DNA from: Flavobacteriales bacterium
GTDB lineage: Bacteria > Bacteroidota > Bacteroidia > Flavobacteriales > Flavobacteriaceae
Direction: 5' to 3'
Assembly: GCA_024643405.1 (NCBI GenBank)
Contig: JAHENA010000002.1
Span: forward strand, 1-64,000
Length of the DNA stretch: 64,000 bases
Part shown: in pieces, positions 42,733-52,008 of the stretch
Position numbering within the stretch: position 1 is the stretch's first letter
Layout: every line of letters begins with the position of its first letter
Notes under the pieces: model-generated
What the model was told of the DNA's origin: nothing
Seen by the model: the letters and a program-made list of their open reading frames with translations, nothing else
Databases searched by the model: none
Translations under genes and position numbers: made by a program

Positions 42733-43860
42733 ATGACAAAAAATATATCTCACAAAAAGGGCTTTGTTTTTAAATCCTATGAAGCTCCTGATTTATCACC
42801 TTTTGAAAAACTCTTTGATATTTTCAAAGAGTTGATTACACATACTTCGGGAGATTTTGATGAAGCCATTGATTGGTTGAGAGAATTAGATAAAGAATAT
42901 AAACTAACTACGTCAGAATACACTATTGATGATTTTATAGAAGATCTTAAAAAGAAAGGTTATATAAGAGAAGAAATTGACCCTGATGGAAATGGTGCCA
43001 TAGCCATCACTTCAAAAACGGAACGTGCTATTAGGCAGCAGGCATTGGATCAGATTTTCGGAAAAATTAAAAGAAGCGGTCAAGGGAATCATAAAAGTAA
43101 GAGTCCCGGAATAGGGGATGAGCACACGGGTGATTTCAGGAACTACCAATTTGGTGATGCCTTAGATAAAGTTTCAATAACAGAAAGTTTAAAGAATGCA
43201 CAAATCAATCATGGCATTAGTGATTTTAGTATTTCAGAAGAAGACTTAGTTGTTGAGGAAACCTTACATAAATCTCAAATGAGCACGGTGTTAATGATTG
43301 ATATTAGTCATAGCATGATTTTGTATGGAGAAGACAGAATTACCCCAGCAAAAAAAGTGGCGATGGCGTTGGCTGAATTAATTACTACAAGATATCCAAA
43401 AGACACCTTGGACATCTTGGTGTTTGGAAACGATGCGTGGCAAATAGAAATAAAGGACTTGCCTTATTTAAAAGTAGGGCCTTATCATACTAATACCGTT
43501 GCAGGATTACAGTTAGCCATGGATTTGCTTCGTAGGAAGCGTAATACCAATAAACAAATATTTATGATTACGGATGGGAAACCGAGCTGTTTAAGGTTGC
43601 CTGACGGTGAATATTATAAAAACAGTAATGGTTTAGATAAACATATTGTTAATAAATGTTATGCCACCGCACAGCAAGCTAGGCGTTTACACATTCCAAT
43701 TACCACTTTTATGATTGCACAAGACCCCTATTTAATGCAATTTGTTAGAGAGTTCACCTATGCAAATCAAGGAAAAGCTTTTTATACTGGATTAAAAGGT
43801 TTAGGAGAGATGATTTTTGAAGATTATGAAACCAATAGAAAAAAAAGAATTAGAGGATAA
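42733..43860 (+). CDS. vWA domain protein paired with AAA+ ATPase
   Basis: This 375-residue protein has a von Willebrand factor A domain at about 180-355. The MIDAS metal site reads Asp190-x-Ser192-x-Ser194 (MIDISHSM) with the later Asp in MITDGKPSC. The N-terminal half is helical and charged. The gene is 7 bp upstream of the AAA+ ATPase gene. Such vWA/AAA+ pairs resemble MoxR-vWA chaperones and the ChlD/ChlI parts of magnesium chelatase, where the vWA partner connects the ATPase to its client. Nothing here points to chlorophyll or cobalamin metal insertion. The function is unknown. Confidence 0.88.
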   Translation: MTKNISHKKGFVFKSYEAPDLSPFEKLFDIFKELITHTSGDFDEAIDWLRELDKEYKLTTSEYTIDDFIEDLKKKGYIREEIDPDGNGAIAITSKTERAIRQQALDQIFGKIKRSGQGNHKSKSPGIGDEHTGDFRNYQFGDALDKVSITESLKNAQINHGISDFSISEEDLVVEETLHKSQMSTVLMIDISHSMILYGEDRITPAKKVAMALAELITTRYPKDTLDILVFGNDAWQIEIKDLPYLKVGPYHTNTVAGLQLAMDLLRRKRNTNKQIFMITDGKPSCLRLPDGEYYKNSNGLDKHIVNKCYATAQQARRLHIPITTFMIAQDPYLMQFVREFTYANQGKAFYTGLKGLGEMIFEDYETNRKKRIRG

Positions 43861-43867
43861 AAATTAT

Positions 43868-45334
43868 ATGAAAATTGAAACAATAAAAACTTTAGGAGCC
43901 TTAAAAAAAGAAGGGTATAAAAGTAAATCTATAAAAGATGAATTGAGAGATAATTTGATTCAGAAAATAAAGAATAAAGAAACCACCTTTGAAGGCGTTC
44001 ATGGTTATGAAAGTACTGTAATACCAGAGCTTGAGCGTGCCATTTTATCTCGTCATAATATTAATTTGTTAGGTTTGCGTGGACAAGCAAAAACGCGTTT
44101 AGCAAGATTAATGATCAATTTATTGGATGAATATATCCCCTATGTTGAAGGATCTGAAGTGAATGATGATCCATTAAATCCTATTTCAAGGTTCGCAATT
44201 GAATTAATTAAAGAAAAAGGACAAGACACACCAATTGCCTGGTTGCATAGAAGTGAGCGCTTTGCAGAAAAGTTAGCAACACCAGATGTAACGGTAGCTG
44301 ATATTATTGGGGATGTTGACCCCATAAAAGCGGCTAATTTAAAATTAAGTTATGCAGATGACAGAGTGATTCATTATGGTATGATTCCCCGTGCTAACCG
44401 TTGTATTTTTGTTATTAATGAGTTGCCAGATTTGCAAGCAAGAATTCAGGTCGCTTTATTTAATATTTTACAAGAAGGTGATATTCAAATACGTGGGTTT
44501 AAAGTAAGACTGCCTTTAGATATTCAGTTTTTATTTACAGCAAACCCGGAAGATTATACCAATAGAGGAAGTATTGTAACACCTTTAAAAGATAGAATAG
44601 GTTCTCAGATTTTAACGCATTATCCTGTTGATATTGAAACGGCAAGATTAATTACAGAACAAGAAGCTAAATTAGTACAAAGTCAAAAAGATATGGTAAC
44701 TGTTCCTGATTTAGCGAGGGACTTATTAGAACAAATTGTTTTTGAGGCTCGTGAAAGCGACTTTATTGATGCGAAAAGTGGTGTAAGTGCAAGATTGAGC
44801 ATTACAGCCTTAGAAAATTTATTAAGTACTGCTGAACGCAGAGCCTTGAAAGCAGGTGACGCAAAAACAATGGTGCGATTAAGTGATTTTATTGGAATTA
44901 TTCCATCCATTACAGGGAAGGTGGAACTGGTTTATGAAGGCGAACAAGAAGGTGCTGCTGTAGTAGCCTATAATTTAATAGGTGAGGCTGTGAAAAGTTT
45001 GTTTGAGGAGTTTTTCCCAAAGATTGAAAAGTTAAAAGCTCAAGATGAAGAATCACCGTATGATGATATAGTTTCTTGGTTTTTCAATCAAAAAGAAGGG
45101 TTTGAATTATTAGATGATGCCAGAGAGAAAGCATATAAAAATCTATTGGATGCTATTTCGCCATTAGATGATTTATTAGGAAAACACCAGCCTAATTTAG
45201 CAAAAGAAGACAGCTATTTTGTGAAGGAATTTGTGCTTTGGGCGTTAGTGGAGTTTAAGCAATTAAGTAAATATCGATTTACAGAAGGCACTCAGTTTAA
45301 AGACCCCTATGGCAGTTTTATAAGTGGGATTTAA
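43868..45334 (+). CDS. AAA+ ATPase, magnesium chelatase/MoxR-like
   Basis: A 488-residue AAA+ ATPase from ATG 43868. Walker A is GLRGQAKT (residues 69-76). The Walker B-type segment is RCIFVINELPDL, with Asn where the first acidic residue usually stands, a feature of this BchI-like subgroup. Sensor regions include FLFTANPEDYTNRGSIVTPL with an arginine-finger-like DRIGS. The C-terminal helical part (about 300-480) contains SFIGIIPSITGKVEL. It most likely remodels a client with its vWA partner. The upstream in-frame ATG (43817) would overlap the vWA gene by 44 bp and is less likely. Confidence 0.88.
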   Translation: MKIETIKTLGALKKEGYKSKSIKDELRDNLIQKIKNKETTFEGVHGYESTVIPELERAILSRHNINLLGLRGQAKTRLARLMINLLDEYIPYVEGSEVNDDPLNPISRFAIELIKEKGQDTPIAWLHRSERFAEKLATPDVTVADIIGDVDPIKAANLKLSYADDRVIHYGMIPRANRCIFVINELPDLQARIQVALFNILQEGDIQIRGFKVRLPLDIQFLFTANPEDYTNRGSIVTPLKDRIGSQILTHYPVDIETARLITEQEAKLVQSQKDMVTVPDLARDLLEQIVFEARESDFIDAKSGVSARLSITALENLLSTAERRALKAGDAKTMVRLSDFIGIIPSITGKVELVYEGEQEGAAVVAYNLIGEAVKSLFEEFFPKIEKLKAQDEESPYDDIVSWFFNQKEGFELLDDAREKAYKNLLDAISPLDDLLGKHQPNLAKEDSYFVKEFVLWALVEFKQLSKYRFTEGTQFKDPYGSFISGI

Positions 45335-45913
45335 TTACCAATCACCTCTACTTTTAATATTATTAGCGCATAATTGAATGATTTCTGTTATGCGCTTTAG
45401 TCTAGTTGCTTCTCGTTTTGCTTGATTGAGCCAGTATAAATAGCTTTTTCGGTATGAGGGTGCAAAGTTTTGGTAATTTTTAAAGGCAAGTTCGTTTTTA
45501 TCAAATTCAGATTGTAAATCTTCAGGTATAATACCTTTTTCAACATCATCTAAAACTGACCAACTACCGTTTTGTTTTGCTATTTCAATTTTTTCTAATC
45601 CAGCATCATGTATTAAGCCACAATCCAACAGGTCTTTAATATAGCGTTTATTTAAAGCACTCCAGACACTTTTATTATTTCTTGGGGTAAAATATTGTCG
45701 GCGTTTTCCATTACCCAAACTTTTTACTGTTGAATCTATCCAGCCATAACACAAAGCTACTTTTACAGCTTCTTCCCAACGCATACTATCCTTTTCATGG
45801 TCAACTTTAAAAAATATTAAATGGATTCCTGTTGAAGAAGAATGATTTTCATGCAGCCATTTTCTCCAATCATCATCATTTTTAAAATATAATTCTGAGA
45901 TATTTTCGGTCAC
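45335..45913 (-). CDS. YdeI/OmpD-associated family protein
   Basis: A 192-residue protein of the YdeI (bacteriocin-protection, YdeI/OmpD-associated) family, recognised by WRKWLHENHSSSTGIHLIFF, MRWEEAVKVALCYGWIDSTV and RRQYFTPRNNKSVWSALNKR. Start is GTG 45913, directly after the stop codon of the M1 peptidase gene, so it is translationally coupled and the third gene of the M28-M1-ydeI series. The DUF1905-like YdeI proteins have been linked to resistance to cationic peptides, but the biochemical role is not established. Confidence 0.88.
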   Translation of the reverse strand: MTENISELYFKNDDDWRKWLHENHSSSTGIHLIFFKVDHEKDSMRWEEAVKVALCYGWIDSTVKSLGNGKRRQYFTPRNNKSVWSALNKRYIKDLLDCGLIHDAGLEKIEIAKQNGSWSVLDDVEKGIIPEDLQSEFDKNELAFKNYQNFAPSYRKSYLYWLNQAKREATRLKRITEIIQLCANNIKSRGDW

Positions 45914-47560
45914 TTATATTTTGTTTACATAAACATAAAAGTTTCTATCAATTTTTAAAATAGTTTTATTCGAATCTAAGGGCATTGTTTTCCATTCAAC
46001 TGTTGGATAAATCCATTGTTCCTTATCATTTATTGTCACTTTAACAGGCATATCAAATTCATCCACAATATGTATCCATCTGTATTTTAATTCTCTATTT
46101 TCAATTTTATATTCTAACGTTGGAATATCAATGGTTCTCAAATACTGATTAAAAAAAGCTGATAATTCAATACCAGTTTCTTTGCTTAAATAATCTTCAA
46201 TTTGTTGTGTAGTGACTGTTTGATGATAAAAAGTTCTATTTATACCTCTAAGTATTTGACGCCATTTTTCATCATTTTCAAGTAGCTGTCGTAAAGTGTG
46301 CAACATATTAGCACCTTTAGGATACATATCTCCTGAGCCTTCTTTATTAACATTGTAATAGCCAATAATCGGTCGGTCATTTCGTATGTTTTGTCTTGTG
46401 CCGATAACATAATCAGCAGATGCCTCTTTTCCATAATAATAGTCCACAAATAAATTTTCAGAATAAGCCGTAAATCCTTCGTGAATCCACATATCGGCAA
46501 TGTCTTTATAAGTAATGTTATTCGCAAACCATTCATGTCCAGATTCATGAATAATAATGAAGTCAAATTTCAAACCCCAACCCGTACTTGATAAATCGCG
46601 TCCTAAATACCCTTTCATATATTTGTTTCCATAGGTCACAGAGCTTTGGTGCTCCATCCCTAAATAAGGTACTTCAACTAACTTAAATCCATCCTTATAA
46701 AAAGGATATGGGCCAAACCAATATTCAAACGCTTTCATCATTTTTGGTGCATCTAAAAAATGTTCTTGGGCTTTAGCCAGATTGTCCTTTAATACATAAT
46801 AATCCATATCTAAGTGGCCGTTTTCTCCATCATAAACTTCTGAGAAATGAGTATAGTCTCCAATATTGACATTAACACCATAATTGTTTATTGGATTATC
46901 TACAAACCAGCTGAATGTCTTTGTGTCACCATATTGTTCAATACTTCTTAATCTGCCATTGGAAACATCCATTAAACCTTTAGGTGTGTTAACGCTAATG
47001 AGCATACTGTCAACTTCATCATACATATGATCTTTATTGGGCCACCAAACACTGGCACCTAATCCTTGACATGAAGTAGCTACAAAATCATTTCCATTCT
47101 CATCTTTTTTCCATGAAAAACCGCCATCCCAAGGTGCTCTAACAGCTTCTTTTGGGTTGCCTTCATAGACTACTTCAAGTGTTTGAATACTTCCAATAGG
47201 TTGCTTGGTTTTAAGTTTAATAAAATGAGCATTTCCGTCATCGTAAAACTCAAGTGCTGCTCCTTCTTGAATCACTTTAATAATTCTTAATGGTGGTTGT
47301 AAATCAATTTGTAATTCTTTTTGTGTGTCAATCACCTTATAGTGAATAGTATTACTTCCTGAAATGAATTTTAATTCAGGTTCTACTTTTATATTCAAAT
47401 GATAATAAGTTAAATCCCACCATGAACGTTCAGGGGTGATAGACCCTCTAAGGGTGTCTTGTTTTGTAAAATTTTCTTTTGCTTCTAAAAGGCCTTGTGC
47501 CTGAAGAAATGAGTTTCCTGTTAAAACAAGAATGACGATTAAAATGAGCTTTTTTATCAT
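45914..47560 (-). CDS. Secreted M1 family metallopeptidase
   Basis: A 548-residue zinc aminopeptidase-like protein with a signal peptide (about 1-20, ending LQAQG), a beta-rich N-terminal domain (about 45-240) and a thermolysin-like catalytic domain. The zinc site is His338-Glu339-x-x-His342 with Glu361, exactly HExxH-x18-E. The exopeptidase motif usually written GAMEN is GMEH at 301-304. M1 enzymes cut N-terminal residues from peptides. It is 10 bp downstream of the M28 gene, so two secreted peptidases are made from one transcript. Confidence 0.92.
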   Translation of the reverse strand: MIKKLILIVILVLTGNSFLQAQGLLEAKENFTKQDTLRGSITPERSWWDLTYYHLNIKVEPELKFISGSNTIHYKVIDTQKELQIDLQPPLRIIKVIQEGAALEFYDDGNAHFIKLKTKQPIGSIQTLEVVYEGNPKEAVRAPWDGGFSWKKDENGNDFVATSCQGLGASVWWPNKDHMYDEVDSMLISVNTPKGLMDVSNGRLRSIEQYGDTKTFSWFVDNPINNYGVNVNIGDYTHFSEVYDGENGHLDMDYYVLKDNLAKAQEHFLDAPKMMKAFEYWFGPYPFYKDGFKLVEVPYLGMEHQSSVTYGNKYMKGYLGRDLSSTGWGLKFDFIIIHESGHEWFANNITYKDIADMWIHEGFTAYSENLFVDYYYGKEASADYVIGTRQNIRNDRPIIGYYNVNKEGSGDMYPKGANMLHTLRQLLENDEKWRQILRGINRTFYHQTVTTQQIEDYLSKETGIELSAFFNQYLRTIDIPTLEYKIENRELKYRWIHIVDEFDMPVKVTINDKEQWIYPTVEWKTMPLDSNKTILKIDRNFYVYVNKI

Positions 47561-47570
47561 GTAATTGATA

Positions 47571-48905
47571 TTAGTTTCTAATCAATTTATTAGGAAATGC
47601 AACAGGGCTTTCAAAACCATTTTTTCCAACAGAAGCAATGCCAAAGAAATAATTATCAATAACAATTCCGTTAAGGATGAATTCTGAAACATCGCCTACA
47701 AAGCGACTATTATCCCAAGTTGGTGAGGTGGTATCGCGCCAATAAATTTTATAACCAACTGCGCCATCAACTTTATCCCACTCAAATTTTGCTGAGGCTT
47801 CAACAATGCCCCCAATGGCTACCTTTTTTGGAGCTGGTGGTGCCCAGGCTAAACTTGCCAAATTGATAGCATTAACAGCAGTTAGTTTTTTAGCATAGTC
47901 AAAATTGACGTGTTCAATCACATCGCCATACTTAATACCATTTTCTTCTCTGATGTCTTGATGCTGCTGGTTGTAATTTTCATGGGCTTCCATGATTCGA
48001 ATACCAGCAAAACCTAAATCGTTAAAGGGACGATGATGTCCACCACGGCCAAAACGATCTAATCTGTATATCATCATTGGGTTCATTTCTGGCATATATG
48101 TTTTTACTGTTTTATAAACGTATCTGGCTAACTGACGTGAGATGCCATCAACTTCTCCACCATAAAATCGTCTCATTTGTCGTTCACGTTCTGTTTCGGT
48201 TGGCGGTACTGGTTCTGAGAAAATTCTAAAGGTTCTATTATCGATAACCCCATCGACACCTTTAATGTTTCCAATCATATCATTGTTTAAAATCCCAATA
48301 ATTTCCCAACCTTGTTCCTGAGCATATTTAGCTAAACCCGCACCTCCAAAAAGACCCTGCTCTTCGCCTGAAAGCCCTACATAAATAATACTATTCTCAA
48401 AAGTGTACTTTGATAAAACTCTGGCCGCTTCCATAGTACCAGCCATTCCTGACGCATTATCATTGGCTCCTGGTGCATCTGTAATAAAGTCTGAACCATC
48501 ACTGGCTCGAGAATCTATATCTCCACTCATGATTATATATCTATTAGGGTATTTGGTTCCTTTTTGAATGGCAACCACATTAACCACCCAGGCATCATGG
48601 GGTACACGTGAATTTCCTTCTTTTGTAACAAAATCTTTTTGATAAAATACCTTTAAGCATTGGTCACAATCTTTTGAAATGGATTCAAATTCTGATTTTA
48701 TCCATCGTCTAGCAGCTCCAATACCATGTGTATTTGAAATGGTATCACTAAAAGTATTCCTTGTTCCAAAATCAACCAGAGTTTGGATGCTTTTCTCAAT
48801 TTTTTTGGGAGATATACTATCAATAATTTGATAGAGTTTTACCTGTGATTGCGCCATTATGATTTGGAATGAAAAGAATAGCGCAACAGTCAATATTTTA
48901 TTCAT
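47571..48905 (-). CDS. Secreted M28 family metallopeptidase
   Basis: A 444-residue secreted peptidase with a signal peptide (about 1-18), a catalytic domain (about 60-350) and a C-terminal fibronectin type III-like domain (about 355-440). Di-zinc centre features are present: Asp131, Asp149 in PGANDNASG, and Glu181-Glu182 in GEEQGLFG. The first metal ligand, usually His in GAHxDS, is Asp129 in SGDIDSRASD. The family has aminopeptidases and carboxypeptidases. Whether this variant retains two metals is unclear. First gene of the M28-M1-ydeI series; its start lies 27 bp after the fad-operon terminator. Confidence 0.88.
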   Translation of the reverse strand: MNKILTVALFFSFQIIMAQSQVKLYQIIDSISPKKIEKSIQTLVDFGTRNTFSDTISNTHGIGAARRWIKSEFESISKDCDQCLKVFYQKDFVTKEGNSRVPHDAWVVNVVAIQKGTKYPNRYIIMSGDIDSRASDGSDFITDAPGANDNASGMAGTMEAARVLSKYTFENSIIYVGLSGEEQGLFGGAGLAKYAQEQGWEIIGILNNDMIGNIKGVDGVIDNRTFRIFSEPVPPTETERERQMRRFYGGEVDGISRQLARYVYKTVKTYMPEMNPMMIYRLDRFGRGGHHRPFNDLGFAGIRIMEAHENYNQQHQDIREENGIKYGDVIEHVNFDYAKKLTAVNAINLASLAWAPPAPKKVAIGGIVEASAKFEWDKVDGAVGYKIYWRDTTSPTWDNSRFVGDVSEFILNGIVIDNYFFGIASVGKNGFESPVAFPNKLIRN

Positions 48906-48932
48906 GATTTATTTTTTACTAAAATAATAAAA

Positions 48933-48966
48933 AAAAGCGCCTCGAATAGGAATTCGAAGCGCTTTT
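48933..48966 (-). terminator. Intrinsic terminator of the fad operon
   Basis: A 14-position stem (48933-48946 with 48953-48966) with one mismatch, containing GCGC/GCGC, and a T-rich run on the minus-strand side. It lies between fadE and the M28 gene and should end marR-fadNAE transcription. Confidence 0.85.
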
Positions 48967-48986
48967 GAATTTGAATTAGTCTATTG

Positions 48987-50795
48987 TTAAAAACAATATT
49001 TGTTTTCTGCTTTTACTTTTTCTGCAATGTCTCTTCGCAAATCCACTATATCTGGATAATTGGTGTATTTTACAAAACGTTTAAGTCCCATTAGAAGCAT
49101 ACGCTGTTCATCTCCTTCCGCAAATGAAATAATGCTTTCTTTACCATTTTTCTCAACAATTGAGACTGCGTTGTACAAATATAATTTAGCCATGGCAATT
49201 TGCACTTTTTGAGCCTCTTCACCAAAACGTTTTACATTTTTCTCTGTTCTTAGTATAGTAGATTCTGCCATATATATTTCAATTAAAATATCTGAAGCAG
49301 CAATTAGTAACTGTTGATGGCTATCTAAATCAGGTCCAAATTTTTGAACTGCTGCGCCAGCAACCATTAAAAATATCTTTTTAAGTTTTGCTATCATGTC
49401 TTTTTCTTCAGAAAACAATTCAGAATAGTCTGGTGTTTCAAATGAAGGAATTCCCATAAGTTCGTTGGCTACCGCCGTAGCTGGACCTAATAAATCGACA
49501 TGGCCTTTCATGGCTTTTTTTACTAACATACCTACAGAAAGCATTCTGTTTATTTCATTGGTACCTTCATAAATTCTGGCGATTCTCGCATCTCTCCATG
49601 CAGCTTCCATAGGCGTGTCTTCTGAAAAGCCCATTCCTCCAAAAATTTGGATGCCTTCGTCAGCACAATTTTGTACATCTTCTGAAACTGCTACTTTTAA
49701 AATAGAACATTCTATAGCATATTCTTCAACGCCTTTAAGTTCAGCTTCCTGATGTGAATTTCCGGCAGCAACACGAATTGCAATGCGGTCTTCAATATCT
49801 TTGGCAGCTCTGTAACAGGCAGATTCTCCTGCATAAGCACTAGCAGTCATTTCAGCCAGTTTCGCTTTTATGGCGCCAAAATCAGCAATAGGCGTATTAA
49901 ATTGTTTTCTTTCGTTAGCGTATTGTACTGCGGTAGTAGTAATACGCCTTTGTGAATCCAGGCAAGCAGCCGCCAATTTTATGCGTCCAACATTTAAAGC
50001 ATTCATAGCAATTTTAAACCCGTTACCTCTTTCTGATAACATGTTTTCTACAGGAACAACTGTGTCAGTAAAGAATACTTGACGTGTTGATGAGGAACGA
50101 ATTCCTAATTTATGTTCTTCTTCACCTAAAGTAATTCCGTTTGGTTTGTCTTTATCAAATTCTACAATAAAACCAGTAATGTTTTTGTCATTTTCAATAC
50201 GGGCAAATACAATCATTAATTTACAAAAGCCTGCGTTGGAAATCCACATTTTTTGACCGTTAATCTTATAACTTTTTCCATCTTCAGATAAGGTCGCTGT
50301 CGTTTTGCCTGAATTGGCATCACTACCTGCTCCCGGCTCCGTTAAGCAATAAGAGCCAAACCATTCGCCACTTGCTAGTTTTGGTATATACTTTTGTTTT
50401 TGCTCTTCAGTTCCGTATAAAATAATTGGCAATGTGCCAATACCTGTATGAGCACCAAAGGCCGTACTAAAAGAGCCTGTACCGCTAGAAATGTAGTCAC
50501 AGGTTAATAACGTTGAAACAAAGCCCATTCCTAAACCACCATAGGCTTCAGGAACCGCCACACTTAAAAACCCAAGATCACCTGCTTTTTTCATGCATGA
50601 TTCTGTGAGCGCATAATCTTTCGCTTCAAATCTTGACTTATTTGGAATAATTTCACGGTCATTAAATTCCATGACTGCGTCTTTCATCATTTTTTGTTCC
50701 TCTGAGAAATCTTCAGGAGTAAACACATCTTCACATTTAGTTTCTTTTACTAGAAATTGACCACCTCTTAATAAGTCTTTGTCTTTTGTTTCCAT
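48987..50795 (-). CDS. fadE: Acyl-CoA dehydrogenase (FadE type)
   Basis: A 602-residue FAD-dependent acyl-CoA dehydrogenase that does the first step of beta-oxidation. Standard blocks are visible: YCLTEPGAGSDANS (FAD-contacting, about 150-165), KMWISNAGFC, and the signature region of the C-terminal helical domain with QIFGGMGFSEDTPMEAAWRD followed by YEGTNEINR. A C-terminal extension (about 420-602) makes it longer than the common 380-residue forms, as in the very-long-chain and FadE-like groups. It lies 18 bp after fadA and is the last gene of the operon. Confidence 0.94.
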   Translation of the reverse strand: METKDKDLLRGGQFLVKETKCEDVFTPEDFSEEQKMMKDAVMEFNDREIIPNKSRFEAKDYALTESCMKKAGDLGFLSVAVPEAYGGLGMGFVSTLLTCDYISSGTGSFSTAFGAHTGIGTLPIILYGTEEQKQKYIPKLASGEWFGSYCLTEPGAGSDANSGKTTATLSEDGKSYKINGQKMWISNAGFCKLMIVFARIENDKNITGFIVEFDKDKPNGITLGEEEHKLGIRSSSTRQVFFTDTVVPVENMLSERGNGFKIAMNALNVGRIKLAAACLDSQRRITTTAVQYANERKQFNTPIADFGAIKAKLAEMTASAYAGESACYRAAKDIEDRIAIRVAAGNSHQEAELKGVEEYAIECSILKVAVSEDVQNCADEGIQIFGGMGFSEDTPMEAAWRDARIARIYEGTNEINRMLSVGMLVKKAMKGHVDLLGPATAVANELMGIPSFETPDYSELFSEEKDMIAKLKKIFLMVAGAAVQKFGPDLDSHQQLLIAASDILIEIYMAESTILRTEKNVKRFGEEAQKVQIAMAKLYLYNAVSIVEKNGKESIISFAEGDEQRMLLMGLKRFVKYTNYPDIVDLRRDIAEKVKAENKYCF

Positions 50796-50813
50796 TATTT
50801 TAATACTGTTATT

Positions 50814-52004
50814 TTAATTTAAAAATTCAAATATGCCACAAGCACCTTGCCCAGTTCCTACACACATGGTCACTGCACCATATTTATTTTTCATGTTTTG
50901 TTTACGCATTTCATCAAATAGCTGTACGGATAACTTTGCTCCGGTGCAGCCTAGAGGATGACCTAATGCTATGGCACCTCCATTTACATTTATGATATCA
51001 GGGTTGAGGTTTAACTCTCTGATAACGGCTAATGATTGTGATGCAAAGGCTTCATTAAGTTCAATTAGAGCTAAATCATCTTGTTTTAATCCTGCCAGTT
51101 TTAATGCTTTTGGAATGGCTTTCACTGGACCAATACCCATGATTCTTGGTTCAACACCAGCCGCGGCGTAATTCACTAATCTAGCGATTGGTTCCAGATT
51201 TAATTCTTTAACCATGTCTTCACTCATTACTATCACAAAAGCAGCACCATCACTCATTTGCGAGGAGTTACCAGCCGTCACACTACCGTCGGCTGCAAAA
51301 ACAGGGCGTAATTTTCCCAATGCTTCTATACTTGTTCCTGCACGAGGACCTTCATCCTTCGTGACAGTATATGATTTAGTAGCACGTTTCCCGTTTTCGT
51401 CAATATAAGTCTGCTCAACATTAATAGGCGCAATTTGATCTTGAAAACGATTTTCAGCAAGGGCTTTTAGTGCTTTCATATGCGAATGATAGGCAAATTC
51501 ATCTTGATCTTCACGTGAAATTTTAAATTGATTGGCAACCGCTTCAGCCGTATTTCCCATGCCCCAATAATAATCTTCATGCCCAGATTTAATGGTGTCA
51601 TAATTTAATTCTGGTTTATAACCTGTCATCGGAACTGAACTCATGCTTTCTGCGCCACCGGCAATAATACAATCAGCCATTCCGGCTTGTATTTTAGCGG
51701 CTGCAATAGCAATGGTTTCAACTCCCGATGAGCAAAAACGATTGACAGTAACACCAGGTACATCAACACTATTTAATCCAATTAGAGATATAAATCGGGC
51801 CATATTAAGTCCTTGGGAACCTTCAGGCATGGCATTTCCAACAATTACGTCATCTATACGTTTTACATCTAAATTTGGTAATTCCTTCATCATGTATTGA
51901 ATGGTTTCTGCACCCAATTCATCTGCTCTTTTAAAGCGGAATACGCCTTTTGGAGCTTTTCCAACGGCAGTTCTATATGCTTTTACTATATATGCTTGTC
52001 TCAT
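50814..52004 (-). CDS. fadA: Acetyl-CoA C-acyltransferase (thiolase)
   Basis: A 396-residue thiolase that cleaves 3-ketoacyl-CoA with CoA. Active Cys91 lies in NRFCSSGVETI. The His-containing GHPLGCTGA (about 350) and the second Cys in CVGTGQGACG (about 382) complete the active site. The sequence is full length with no anomalies. It stands between fadN (4 bp gap) and fadE (18 bp gap), so the three steps of beta-oxidation are encoded together. Confidence 0.95.
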   Translation of the reverse strand: MRQAYIVKAYRTAVGKAPKGVFRFKRADELGAETIQYMMKELPNLDVKRIDDVIVGNAMPEGSQGLNMARFISLIGLNSVDVPGVTVNRFCSSGVETIAIAAAKIQAGMADCIIAGGAESMSSVPMTGYKPELNYDTIKSGHEDYYWGMGNTAEAVANQFKISREDQDEFAYHSHMKALKALAENRFQDQIAPINVEQTYIDENGKRATKSYTVTKDEGPRAGTSIEALGKLRPVFAADGSVTAGNSSQMSDGAAFVIVMSEDMVKELNLEPIARLVNYAAAGVEPRIMGIGPVKAIPKALKLAGLKQDDLALIELNEAFASQSLAVIRELNLNPDIINVNGGAIALGHPLGCTGAKLSVQLFDEMRKQNMKNKYGAVTMCVGTGQGACGIFEFLN

Positions 52005-52008
52005 TTTC

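Noticed and set aside
46240-46566. 108-codon open frame inside the M1 peptidase gene
   Set aside because: It overlaps the HExxH region in another frame of the same strand and has no independent motif or start context.
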